Shown here one piece after another: positions 12,698 through 25,058 of a stretch of 64,000 nt of DNA (within the stretch, counting starts at the first letter, position 1; each line of letters starts with the position of its first letter). A program made the position numbers and the translations under genes. A model generated the notes under the pieces. The model searched no databases, had not been told where the DNA came from, and was given only the letters and a program-made list of their open reading frames with translations. Origin of the DNA: Paracentrotus lividus (lineage: Eukaryota; Echinodermata; Echinoidea; Camarodonta; Echinidae); NCBI GenBank assembly GCA_940671915.1, contig CALNVZ010003430.1, positions 20,644,106 through 20,708,105 of the forward strand. Direction: 5' to 3'.

Positions 12698-13461
12698 CAC
12701 GAAGTGAGATAGCACCCTTACCTTAATCCTATAGTTTTTAATCCATCAAGTTGAATTTTTTAAAAGTGAAAGCTATTTCTTCAGTCACAACAGAATTGAT
12801 CAGGCAAGCTTGACTACAGGTATAATGAAGAGGGAAGTGGTGACATTCACAGCTGCATTAATGGAAGCATGGACCTACATTACTTTACCCATAGGCCTAC
12901 ATGTACATGCAGATTTACATGTAAGAAAAAAGCAAATGATTGTAAATTAAAAGTAACATTGTAGACCCAGTATCAATCTATGTAAGCAACCATCATCAGA
13001 AAAGAAAACAAGCAGGGAGTAGGATGTCTATACAATCCATGCAATGTTCCTGACAAGTACTCAAATCAATTACATGACTGTAATGGATGTAGCGCTGAGT
13101 AGCCATTAACTGCACTTATTACAAATGACAATTTAATGAGTGCTACCAGACCTCCAATTATGTATTCTGAATTTGAAGATAATTAAGAAAGACCCCATCT
13201 AATTATCCAAGTAAGATCTCCCAGTTTACAATATACATTAACTGTGTTTCAGATCCTAAAAAGATGGGGTTCAATTAAAGAATATATCTTAATCAGTGAA
13301 TTATTAATATATAGTTATTCTATGAAATGTCAAGATATTCCTTTAACCTGTTGGAGACGAGCTGATTTGGCCTACAACACACATTCCTCATTAGACCTCA
13401 GCCCAAATATACTGTCGGCTCAGTTCCCCAACGGAGTTAACTAGAATTCATTTCCCTTAAG

Positions 13462-13929
13462 AAAGGTAGTATCAGCCTTTTTTCACAAATGCGAAAACTA
13501 ATGCAACTTGCAATAACTGAGAATGATGATCGACATATACTGTCCTATTCATCTTACTGTCATAGGTTCCTAGATCAGTGATATCAACACGAAAATCTGA
13601 ACTACAATCTTCGACCAGCTCTTCCATCAACATGCTGATATATTACACGCGCGTTGCAGCACGGGACCGTACACAGCCAATCATTACACACGGCGCATCA
13701 GCGTGCATTATTCCTGCGGCTATACGGTCAGCGTTTCGCACCTACGGTAATTTTTTCGCAGTTCGAAAAAAATAGGAATGGAATTTTGATAATCGCTGAA
13801 TATAATGAAAAACATACACATTTGAGATAATCATGTTGGGTAAATAGACATTGATCATTGGTATACTACTATATCCCTAAAAAACTAGAAATTTAATATT
13901 TTTGCCTGCAAAAGGCTGATACTACCTTT
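13462..13929. mobile_element. Terminal-inverted-repeat element, AAAGGTAGTATCAGCC ends
   Basis: AAAGGTAGTATCAGCC at 13462 is matched exactly in inverse at 13914-13929. The 468-bp body has no coding potential and a GC-richer middle. Confidence 0.7.
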
Positions 13930-14311
13930 AAATGCTAAGCTTCACAGGAAATAATAACACAAACAAAAAAAAACGTCTGAAGAAAATATTCATGCCACTT
14001 CTGTGGTTCATAACGCTTGGTGCGAGTCCAAGTTCGAGGCGGTCAGCCTTGATTTCACATTCAATTGGATTAGTAGTAGCCCAGTGATCACAATTCTGCC
14101 AAGGTGGGTTACCAAAATACTCTGCTTTATTTTAGTCAGCAGAAAAAAAGGAAAACCGATCAAGGATTCTTGTGGTAAGACTAGACTATATTGTGCATTT
14201 TGAGATCAATGTGCATTGACCCATTTTCAAGGTGCTGCATTAAAAAATCTCACAAAAATTATGAAGGGGGGGGGGGTTCCTTCCAATCAAATGATATACA
14301 TGTACCCTTCC

Positions 14312-14349
<38 letters not shown>

Positions 14350-16600
14350 AAAGAACACGAAATAAAAAGGAAGGTCAGTGAGGGAGGCATCATGAAAAAT
14401 GAATGATACATACAGTATAATCTAAACATAGAATAATGATTTCAAATTTTACAAAATATATCATGTCTCCATAAACCAAGGCTAGTCAAGCTTGTCACTG
14501 TCTCCATCAACTACAGTACAGATGCTATAGTAGTCTCATATTTCAAACTTGGGATTATGCACTAGTGACTACTACAGTGTAGTATGATGTCTGCAATACG
14601 TAATCATGTACAAAAAATATAGATGATACATGTAGTACATCGTACAATCCCTTCCCATATTTCATCCACCAACTCAACCAGTAGCCTTTCCCAACCCATG
14701 TGATCCTGATGTAGGCCCAACTAAGCCAATATTCTTTAAAGATCAACTACCGAGTATGACATATTTGGCACAGTGTAGGCCTCTGCATGTATATGTACAA
14801 CAGATCTGTGGGAACGCTAAAGTATTATTGGAATTAGAGTCGGGGAAATAATATCAAATTCATGTAAACTTTTTTATTTGTATACAAACTTTAAATAGCC
14901 CAAATGAAGTTGTCCAAGAGAAAATTTAATTTGATTGAAACTTGCTTAACTTGTCCTAATATTGTTCCAATGACATATGAATATATTGGAAAACGATACA
15001 ATCATTGGGCAACCAACGGCAATAGATTTATGCGTTAATTGTTTATATCCCCATATGATCCATATTCGTTATTAAATTGGCTTTTGAACAATTACAAATG
15101 ACTGGACACAATAGAATCTGACATCTCATGTCAATTGCCTCTTGAGGGCTATAGAATGAGAAATTTAAATGAGTGATCTTTTTAATAATTAACAATGTAC
15201 ATGTACAATTTGACAATGTATACATTATGTTGAAAGACCATTATCATGTTTTGATTGCTATGTACATATTCATGTACAACTACAGTTTGTATCAAATAAA
15301 ATGGTACAAAGTGGCAAACATTCACAATCTGGTAGTGTTTGATATTCCTTTAAAGCAGGAAAAACAGACTTTCTTTTTTTCATCTCATTGGGTGCGGTAA
15401 ATATACGCTTAGTTCTAAAATCAAGAAAAATCCATTTTGCGCATGCCATGGCTTTGTGAAAGTTTTGCACGCAATGGGTCTTGTACTCAGCATTCCGAAC
15501 AAAGGATTTATGCAATTTTAATTTTCTCCTCGTAGCACAAAAGTTAGCATAACTATTACATAGAAAATAAAATTTTATCAGCAAGAAAAATCTTTAACTT
15601 TAATTGGGTACCACATACACACATTGTTTGAAAAGATCTCATACCTGAATTATTTCCCCCCCATGTTTTAAATAGGTTACAGTCTGTAGGTCCTATACTC
15701 TACTGAAAAACAATGTGCAATGTAGGCCTACAAACCTTTAGGCCACCACATCACCGGAGGATACGCATTAGGATTTGGGAGATGCAATCTCCCTGGTTAA
15801 CATGTCTCACAAGAAAAAATATGCAAGATAATATACATTACATGTATAGTCTAAATGCACAGACTTCATACTGAGTTATAAACTAAATCCGCATGCCTTG
15901 ACCCTGCCTATTGCCCCTAATCAGTATAAAAAAATGACAAGGGAGTTCAGGACGAATTGTCCATGATATATCAAGAAAACATCCTGCTATATCAGGGATG
16001 CCTTTGACAATGAATGCATATTCCACCCCGGTCTCCATGATAACAGACTAGACTACAAACAATATGAATGCATTGGATGTAGCAAGCAAAGAATCCAGGG
16101 TTGGGAAAAATAACAAAGTGGTACCCTACATAGCACCAAGGAGAGAAAAATCAATGTTCCGTGAACTCAGAAAGACGCCCACATCGTCACTCCAGTATAA
16201 TGCTCCTTGGATGCTGAACGAGGGATGAACTTGGACTGTAGAGTGCATGCATGGAAAGAACATTAAAGCTAGACTAGTCTGCATGCACAAACTCCAATAT
16301 GACATGTCTAGGGGAAGATTAGACTCCTACATGTATTCACTGTTGCGTCAAAGTGAAAATTGACCAGGGTAGCAACATACATGCTCATCTCTCGCTTGTA
16401 TTTTAAGTCGCCTACATTTCATAGATTTTCTGCAACATGTGCCGACCATGGGTACTGGGAATGCAAACTACGGCTTCACACTTGCAGCCAACAAATGAAA
16501 TCAAAATAATACTTCAACTATAAATGAACCCGAAGAAAGATGGGAAGCATATTAAAAGCTTGCCTGACACAAGCTCTCTCTCATTTATCTCAAGTGCATA
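13930..16600. other. Non-coding stretch, no gene recognised
   Basis: Contains a G run at about 14267-14275 and an A run at about 14314-14341. Otherwise AT-rich sequence without recognised genes or clear elements. Confidence 0.5.
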
Positions 16601-19321
16601 TATGGGCAATTCCACAGAAATCCGGACAAGGGTGCCGGAAATTCAAAATGATATTTGGTTAAAATTATTTTGATTTTCAAAAAATAAATGAGTTGAAGTT
16701 TTGAGAATCAATAAAATTTTGCCCGATGGCGGCCATTTTCACTTTCTAATCATACGCTGAAGTATTCCAATATTTTTTTTGTATAGAAAAGGTATATTAA
16801 CAAGAAACTCATTTTCATTTTCTCAACTAAACCGTTTCTGTTCACGATAATCTTTCACATGGATAAAGTTGTTAGAGGGACACTTTATCAAACTGTATTA
16901 AAAAAAAATTGGTTCAATCGTGACTTTGGTCAAAAACTTAGATTAAATCAACCCTCATTTGTAGTGTAACGTCAGTTACCGAAAACATGAACTTGCTAAT
17001 TTCTTTCAACAACGGAGAAAGTATCAACTATGCCAATTAAGATTTCTAATGTATGACTGCATCTCATTATTATCAATAGCTAAGCTTCGGATATTCAACA
17101 TACAATCAAGTCAAAATTGACTACCAATTTGTGTAACATCAGTTACCATGACCTAGTGTAACGTCAGTTACCATGATGCCATTATCGTTGCATAGAAAAC
17201 AATTATAATTTGGACTCCTGTATGCATCTGAAGTAATTACCACTGCTTAAACTAACCATCTAGCAATAAAAAAAAAAAGACTACCAGTGCCAATGGTAAC
17301 TTCTTCTTTTAATGATTTAAGAATTTGGAAACCCATGAAGTGTACATGTAAGCCCCTCCAAATCTGCTTTAGATTTTCAGTTGATTATCTATTGGTGTGA
17401 TCAAGGTTCCATTGCTATATATTCCGAATTTGGAATATGAGCCTATAATTTTAAATGTTATGATAAATCTAAATAAAATTATAAGTTGTATTTAAAAACT
17501 TCTCTCTGTAAATAAATGAAGAAAAAAAAAAAGAAAAAAAAGAAAAGAAAGAAAGTATGATCATAGCTCCAATGTCTGTGCATCTGATTAGATGTACGCA
17601 AAATTTGTGGTAGAACAAATCACAGACCAAACACTTCAGTTTAACAGGATTTCATTTTGATGCCAAGACGAACAGTAATTTTCAGTAAATTTCATTACCT
17701 AGCTTTCAAATTCCGCATTTTATGACTGCGGATCACAACTGTACAAAATGAGTTAAACGGAAATTACTGTTACAGTTAATATAAGTTTGAATTGAGGAAG
17801 AAACTGTTTAAAAGTGATTTTAAAAATCAATTCACCTAAGAACTGTTGTGTGCAGTGAGGATTTAGAATCGAAAAATTATAATAAAGGCTCCTTTTTTAA
17901 TAATTCTTACAAGATTCACATGCACTACACACAAAAATACATGTGTGGGACATCCTACGTGTATTAATCAATCAAAATACTATTTTAAAGTTTCTAATGT
18001 CTTAATACTAAAATATTTCCTTGTTTATACTATATGTGATGGAATTTAGTTCTTAAAGGAAACCAATACCCAAGGAAATAATCATTTTCATAGGAAAGAG
18101 CATAATGAGAGGATCAATTTAAAAAAAGTTTCTTCAAAATCGGTTATAAAATAAGAGAGTTATTGAAGTTTGAAAAGTCTCGTTTTACCTTCTATGGGTA
18201 TCCTCAAATTGGCAACATCAGCTTCAAAATAGCCGATTTTATGGACAACTCTCCATTGGTTTTGTACACGAATTTACAGATTTTCTCCACTTTCTTTCAA
18301 AATAAGTCTTACCTCCTTCTGAGCTCAAAATATGTTGTGTGAAATATATTTTCCCACGACATATTTTGAGCTCAGAGGTAAATAAGATATATTTTGAAAG
18401 AAAATGGGGAAAATCTGAAAATTTGTGTACAAAACAAATGGAGAGTTGTCCATAAAATCGGCCATTTTGAAGACGATGTTGCCAGTTTGAGGATCCCCAT
18501 AGAAGGTAAAACGAGACTTTTTAAACTTCCATAACTTTCTTATTTTATAACCGATTTTGATGAAACTTTTTTTTAAATTGCTCCTCTGATTGTGCTCTTT
18601 CTTATAAAAATGATTATTTCCTTGGCTATTGGTCCCCTTTAAAAGTAGTAAGAAATAAAATTTTCAAAATATTCTGTACAAACCCTATAGGAAATATAGG
18701 TGTAAAACTGTCATGGTCACAGAATTGTTTTAACTGAATAAGAGGAATATGATTACATCACTTCTTATTTTGCCAAGCTGTTACCTAGAACATAGGTATG
18801 ATATCATATTAAACACATAATCCTCAGAAGCCCGGAACACAAAATATTTTGATCCAATTCAAAATTGAGATTTTACATGTGTAAAGTCTATAGAAGATGT
18901 AAGGGTAACGTCAGTTACGTAACGTCAGTTACCGACATGTCTTCACAAAAGTTTCCCCAGCATAAACAAAAATTATGAAAATCTCTCCTTATTTTGCAAA
19001 TCTGTTCATAAGGACCTAGGTATGATGTCATATAAGACTTATCATTATGACATGTCATGGACATGAGATATTGAGATTTGATCAAACACCATGATTTTGC
19101 ATGTCCATTTTCAGTAACGTCAGTTACCGACACGTTTTTGCTTGGTGTTTCAATGGAAATAATGTTTAAGTGGAATTTTTAGACAAAACTTCTTCCTTTA
19201 CACTTACTTATTCAGGTATATTAATTTGAAGACCCACGTATTCTTATTTATGTAACTGCAGTACAAACAATGTAGAAAATTCTGGTCGTGTGTAACGTCA
19301 GTTACAGTGGAATTGCCCATA
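16601..19321. mobile_element. 2.7-kb terminal-inverted-repeat element carrying a GTAACGTCAGTTAC palindrome array
   Basis: TATGGGCAATTCCAC at 16601-16615 is repeated exactly in inverse at 19307-19321. TA-type flanks on both sides are compatible with a TA or TATA target duplication. Inside are seven copies of the near-palindrome GTAAC-GTCA-GTTAC: 16966, 17133 (one base changed), 17158, 18905, 18919, 19114 and 19292. The last two-element stretch runs straight into the right end. No transposase-like frame is visible, so this looks non-autonomous. A younger fold-back element (18,053-18,642) sits inside it. The superfamily is not recognised. Confidence 0.65.
18053..18642. mobile_element. Long fold-back element nested in the 2.7-kb element, TTAA flanks
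   Basis: Arms of about 280 bp start TTAAAGGAAACCAATACCCA and end with the inverse TTGGTCCCCTTTAA. They contain matching phrases such as TCGTTTTACCTTCTATGGG. The centre is near 18,350 where TGAGCTCAAAATATG meets its inverse. The ends fall on TTAA (18053-18056 and 18639-18642). Confidence 0.8.
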
Positions 19322-19515
19322 TGCACATGTACAATATGTCATGTATCAAGAAAAGTTCTGAAATAAAAAATCAACATGCATTTGAGGCCAATGGGTCACA
19401 TGCCGAGGGCAAAAGGGTGTTAACTCATACATTTGTAGGCCTACAGCCTACAGACAGATATCACACCTGTCATTTATCTGGTAACATCAGCTTACATTGT
19501 ATATTGTACTTGTAT

Positions 19516-19716
19516 ACTGTATAAGCCAATATTTTCGCGTCCAGATATTTTCGCGATTTTGGACTAGTTGGGGAAATTCGCGGGAGCAAAATTTCGCGAT
19601 TTTGGTGATGACTTCATTACTATAAATAGCCTTGTACTAAGGTGGAAATTTTCGCGATGACCAACTCGCGAAATTCGCGAAAATAAAGTCATCGCGAAAA
19701 TAACCACTTATACAGT
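19516..19716. mobile_element. Short fold-back MITE rich in TTTTCGCG
   Basis: Ends ACTGTATAAG (19516) and its inverse CTTATACAGT (19707-19716). The arms contain ATTTTCGCG and CGCGAAAAT repeatedly around an ACTATAAATAGCC centre. Related TTTTCGCG-rich sequence appears at about 11,900-12,060 and 32,820-33,050. Confidence 0.75.
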
Positions 19717-19989
19717 AACCTTTACGAAATGTGCTCCAGACAGGGTATTTCCATAACCTGTCATACTTACCATCCTTGAAACCATTACCCTTAACTTAAG
19801 GATTAAAGGGATATGATTTAGGGTTAGGGTTAAGTTAAGTTAAGGATCATGGTCATGTAATATGGTCATTAGGTATGTTGTTCTTACCCATGATTTGATC
19901 GCCATATTGGGTCCAATATCACACAACATTCTACAAATGAGGCTCCACGCGACACATAAATTTAGTTTTAAAAAAATGACAAAATGTCA

Positions 19990-20495
19990 TTAAAGGGGAA
20001 GTTCACCCTGATATTTTATTGGTTTTAAAAAATGCAGAAAAATAAAAGAAAAATATAAATGAAAGTTTGAAGAAAATCGACCAAAAAATAGCGAAGTTAT
20101 GAATATTCAAATATTTTATTATGTGACATCACGTGCGAGCAGCTCTCCCATGTGTTGTGTATGTAAATTCCATAAATTTGTATTTTTTCATTGTTCTTGA
20201 TAAAGGAATGGGTCAATTTGATAGAGGCATGTATATTAACATATGTTTAATGATATATCAACCGCACAGGTGAAATAATTAAATTTCTTCTGAATAAAAT
20301 TGACACTTTATGGAATTTACACTACATAGCACATAGGAGAACTTCTCGCATGTGACGTCACAAAACCAAAACTTTAAATATTCATAACTTCGTTATTTTT
20401 TGGTAGATTTTCTCTAAAACCTTCACTCATATTTTTCTTTTATTTTCCTGCATTATTTAAAACAAATTTAAACCCAGGGTGAACTTTCCCTTTAA
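19990..20495. mobile_element. Fold-back element with TTAA flanks
   Basis: Left end TTAAAGGGGAAGTTCACCCT and right end in inverse, with arms of more than 100 bp (matching AAAATCGACCAAAAAATAGC and AACTTCGTTATTTTTTGGT). TTAA is present at 19990 and 20492. It resembles the element at 18,053 in its TTAAAGG ends but differs inside. Confidence 0.75.
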
Positions 20496-21628
20496 ACACA
20501 ATAGTGAGACCAGAAAGTAAAATAGGATTTGAACGTGTCAAGTCATTATTGTAGAGGTATAGGTTTAGGGTGTCCGGTAATGGAATGATCTTTCAAGAAA
20601 GGATCCTTGATCTTTGACGGTAAAACAGTTATAAAATTTTTAGTAGTTCCTACTGTGTCACCAGGGAGATGTAATGCTCTATCTTCTGTGCTCCATTTTA
20701 AACTGAGCCTGGGGCAAATCCCTAAATAATTCAATATTGAATACATGTAGTGTGACACTGTGAGATATTGTCATATACTACAAATTGAGGCTATTGAACT
20801 TGTACATGTAAACAGTATCTTCTATTTATTGTATTGAAAACCCCCCTAAAAAAACTACTGAAACTACTTCCAATAAAAGAGAGGTAGTGAAGTAAAAAGA
20901 ACCTGAGCTTTCGATCCGAGCAGAATCTTTGTCAGAACCTTTGTATTGAACAATAATTCTAGATTAATTATGATTATGATGAGGGAAAATATATTGCCCT
21001 TTAATAATTAACCTGTATGACAAATATGATAACTTATTAAGTTTAATAACCCTGGCTGTACTGAATAACAGCCTGTTTTGCTGGAGACACATGAGGGTAC
21101 AGGTATTTGGTCAATCATGTGTTGTGCACATACCCAAGCTTTAATTTTAATAAGGTAAAGCTACACACCTGCTTGAAGATTTGGATAGTAATAACCTATC
21201 ATTAAAATCATGGTTGCTATGGCATGACATGGAATACCATATGTTCCAAACAAGGATAAAGAGTGCAAATTTGGTTCATGTGTTTGTAGCAGACAATGCA
21301 TGTTCGTTTCCAGTAGGCCTGTATCAACGAGACCCATGGATGATGAAAAGAACTACATGTACCTGTTAAACACCCATCCAATAGAGATGCTAATTGCAGG
21401 AGACAACTTCCCTTTGTTTTTTCGTTGTTACTTGGCAAAGACACCCTATCTGAGAAAATGTAACTAGCATACAAATGTAGGCCTACATTAGATGCCAAAT
21501 GGTCAGCACAGAGAAATAGAGAGAGAGAGAGAGGGAGGAGAAAAGCCAGGCACGTTGTTTCCTTTCTGGCACACAAAGGAAAATAAAACTTTCCATCAAA
21601 GTCCCATTTGATTTTTTAAAAAAATCAA

Positions 21629-21695
<67 letters not shown>

Positions 21696-22723
21696 AATGT
21701 ACGGGTTTATCTTCTTGTAAGAGATAGAAGGGGATTGACTCATACGCTGTGACATAAAAAACATGACATTTACTGTAAAGCCCTTTTAACTCTCCATAAA
21801 AACTATGCCAAAAGTGAAGATACAGGGGGTTAATCCATCCAGGGACAGTTAACACCTCTGCAATTAGCCCCCCTCCCTCTTTTATGATGTTGAAGAAGAA
21901 GATTTTAGGGGGCGTGGTTCTACAATAGATGATGGGGATGGGAAGATGAAGGTCATACACACCGGTGGCTGTCTGGAAATTACCTGCCTGCTGTGATTTC
22001 TTCCAATGTTTATTGAATATGTGTACATGTTTTGAATTGAATATATAGTTATAAATATTTACATATTTTAAGCTGTTGACAGCTGAAATTTGCATTTCCT
22101 CAGGTTTTTATAGTACATTGTACATGAACCACCCAGCCAGGGCTAGGGGAACTCGGATTAACATATATACATTAATTGATTTAAAAAATATAAAAAAAAT
22201 GCTGTTCTTATATTAGGAAAAAACAACAACACTCTGAATCAATAACCAAATTCTTAGACTGAAAAAAAAAAAAAATACTTTTTCCCTTTTTCTACATTTT
22301 TGTTAATGATTAATATATTAGTGATCATAATCCTCAGGATTAATTTATTAATATTTCATAAAATGAGGCATACACTATCTATAGGCTATAGCTCTTGAAA
22401 GCCATTAAATAGGTCATGAATTATAGTCAGGTCTGTGGTCAAATTATGGTTTGACTGTGGTCAGACTATTTAATATAAATGACTGATAAAGAAAGCGCAC
22501 TTTAAAAGATATTAAAGGAAAACACACTAAGTACAGTATTTAAATTTGTACAGTTTTATTTTCTTGAAAATTGTACAATGCTTGCAGGATAAAATTTGGC
22601 AATTGCAAATATACAGCTCTAGACCATGCGTCCGTTTTGTCAATAAAGTTGTAGACATGTAAATGTTTATTTTTTTGTTGTTGCTTTGGCACTGAATTTG
22701 AACTTTTCATTGGAAGATGTTGT

Positions 22724-22768
<45 letters not shown>

Positions 22769-24621
22769 TGAGGGGAGGGGATGGGGGGCTGGTATCTAAA
22801 AGGCAGTACACATGGAATGTACATCTTGGGTTCATAAGCCAATGACATAAACAAGTACATGTAGGCCAACAGGTCGTAATATCTTCTCTGTAATACAACG
22901 TGATTGATAATGTGCTTACAACATGTACACAGTATCTTGGCTTGGGGGTTTGAACAAGTCTATTTTATTCAAGTGTAAATGGGATCAGGGATCAGGGAGC
23001 CGCGAGCTGATTTTTTGCATTGCCAGAATCTCAGGGTTTCATGGTCAGAAGGACAAGTTCAACTCATTTTTTTTATTTTTTATTGTGAAATAAGAAGGCA
23101 CAAACGCAATTTTTATATAACTGGAGTTCTGTTTGTAAATCCGCAAGCCATGTTGAACTCCTTTTGTACCGCATAAACAGAAACACAGTTATACTCTTTG
23201 AAGTGTTTGACACGCGATTCACGTCACTAAACACAGTAATAGAAGAGTAGGTCTACATGTAGGCCTACATGTAATACCATCAAAGGCAAGTTTATTGGAG
23301 AAGGAAACCGCAGTATATGACAGATGTAATCCCTGGAATCCTGACTTGATGATTGTGTGACAGCCCTGAGCCGAGTGAGAACATATGAAAGATAAGAACC
23401 TGGCTTGAGTTCCCCTAGACCCTAGTCAAAATATGAAGAATATTTGGTAGAGCATGGAGTAAATCCTATAGGCCTACAGGGGATCCAGACTTTTGTAATA
23501 TGGGGCGGGGAGGGGGGATGGAGTGTCGATTTAAGATTTGTAAGGAAGAAGTTGGTGGGGAGGCGGGGCAGCCACCCCTACACCCTCTCCCATTTCAGCT
23601 TCTCATTCATACATGGTCAAAGTTTCTGATACATACATAGGCCTACATGCATCCATCAGTAGCGGATTCAGCTGTACATCACACAATTAAAAGCATAGGC
23701 CCATGCCCAAACACAATAAAGCCGCTATTGTCTCCAGACAATTGGGCCTGCACAATCTTTACAAATTGCGAATCTTGGATCCGTGCTTGTCCATGCAAAA
23801 TGACTATGCATTTAATCATGATGTGCATAATAATATCCTTCACTGGCTTACCTTAAAGTGGAACAGGATGATCAACCTCTTTCTAAAGGAGCTCGCTATA
23901 CACATGTCAGCACCCTTCTGTTATGCGGAAATTAACCTAAAAGTAGCAAGAAGAAAATGAGAGCATGAAGAGTGATTGGACAAGATTTCAATATGTCTCT
24001 GCCACATTTTTACCGTGTCATGAAGGCAATTTTTAATGTAATATGCATCAACAATATGGACACCCCACAAGCAACATAAAGATAAAATAAAATACCTTAT
24101 CCTGAAAGGTATGAATTGTGGAGTGCAATAGGTGGTATGATAGGGGCATGTAGTTGTACTGATCACTCAACGAAAGTATCACAAATGTGGTTATACATGT
24201 ATTCTGATACACTGTGGTCGGATATCAGGGCATGCAATCGATATAAAATGTATTTCATTGGATCTTTAAATGATTGACTGATCTCTCTAATCTTATAGAA
24301 TTATTGCTATCCTTGAATATCACTTTGTGAATTTCCTAATAATAGTTGAACTTTTTCTAGAATAATGAGAAACAATATTCCCTCAAAAGTGCAACATGAA
24401 ACAAATCCATCTGTGCAATCTATTTCACTCAACTCCAATCTTTGGATAACTATAAAAGCATGTGTAGTCCTCCTCTCTCCCATTTTCTTTCTGGAAAGGT
24501 TTTCTTTTGTCAATATTTGGCGATCCTGATCTTCACATCTTCCTTGGCATTTCAAGCGCAGGTGGTTATTTTGGTTTTCTTCCAGGTTTGGATGGAAGGT
24601 AGAAAGCTTTTCCGCCAGCAG
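20496..24621. other. Non-coding stretch with simple repeats
   Basis: Holds an A run of about 60 at 21,632-21,692, (GA)n at 21,516-21,535 and at 22,724-22,766, and many TACATGTA and GTAGGCCTAC words. Frames across these repeats are artefacts of low complexity. No gene recognised. Confidence 0.55.
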
Positions 24622-25058
24622 TAGGCGCTGCTGCACTAGCTCGAGCTAATAAATAGCGCGCTAATTGGTAGATCGGGAAAAAACTATAAAAAAAAAAGAA
24701 ACCGGTCCTGCATTAGCTCAAGCTATTTAAAAATTTTGCATTAACAATCTGACCTGACCTTGAACAAACAAGCCTGATGTGTATTGCGCAACTACCGCTA
24801 GCGTCTACACGCACATGTGCACAATTTCGTATTTATCTCGAGCTAGTGCAGGACCACGCAAAATAGCGCGCTATTTCGTAACAAAACCGCAAACCAGCTC
24901 GAGTTTTTTTTTAAAAACCTAGGACGACTCGGGCTGGGATATCAGCCAAATTAGCGAGCTATTTGACCGCAAAGCCAGCTCACCTTTGATCGGGCTAGTT
25001 CATCAGATCACAAATAGCGCGCTATTTAAAATAGCTCGAGCTAGTGCAGCAGTGCCTA
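24622..25058. mobile_element. Fold-back element, CTGCACTAGCTCGAGC family (copy 2)
   Basis: TAGGCGCTGCTGCACTAGCT at the left is matched by the inverse AGCTAGTGCAGCAGTGCCTA at the right. Internal repeats of AATAGCGCGCTATT occur in both directions. It belongs to the same family as the element at 11,820. Confidence 0.75.

Noticed and set aside
19825-19850. GGGTTAGGGTTA as an interstitial telomere repeat
   Set aside because: Only two units, followed by AAGTTAAGTTAAGG; too short to be telomeric.
21625-22095. 156-codon minus-strand frame
   Set aside because: Its end is a poly-Phe run from the 60-base A tract and the rest has no recognisable features.
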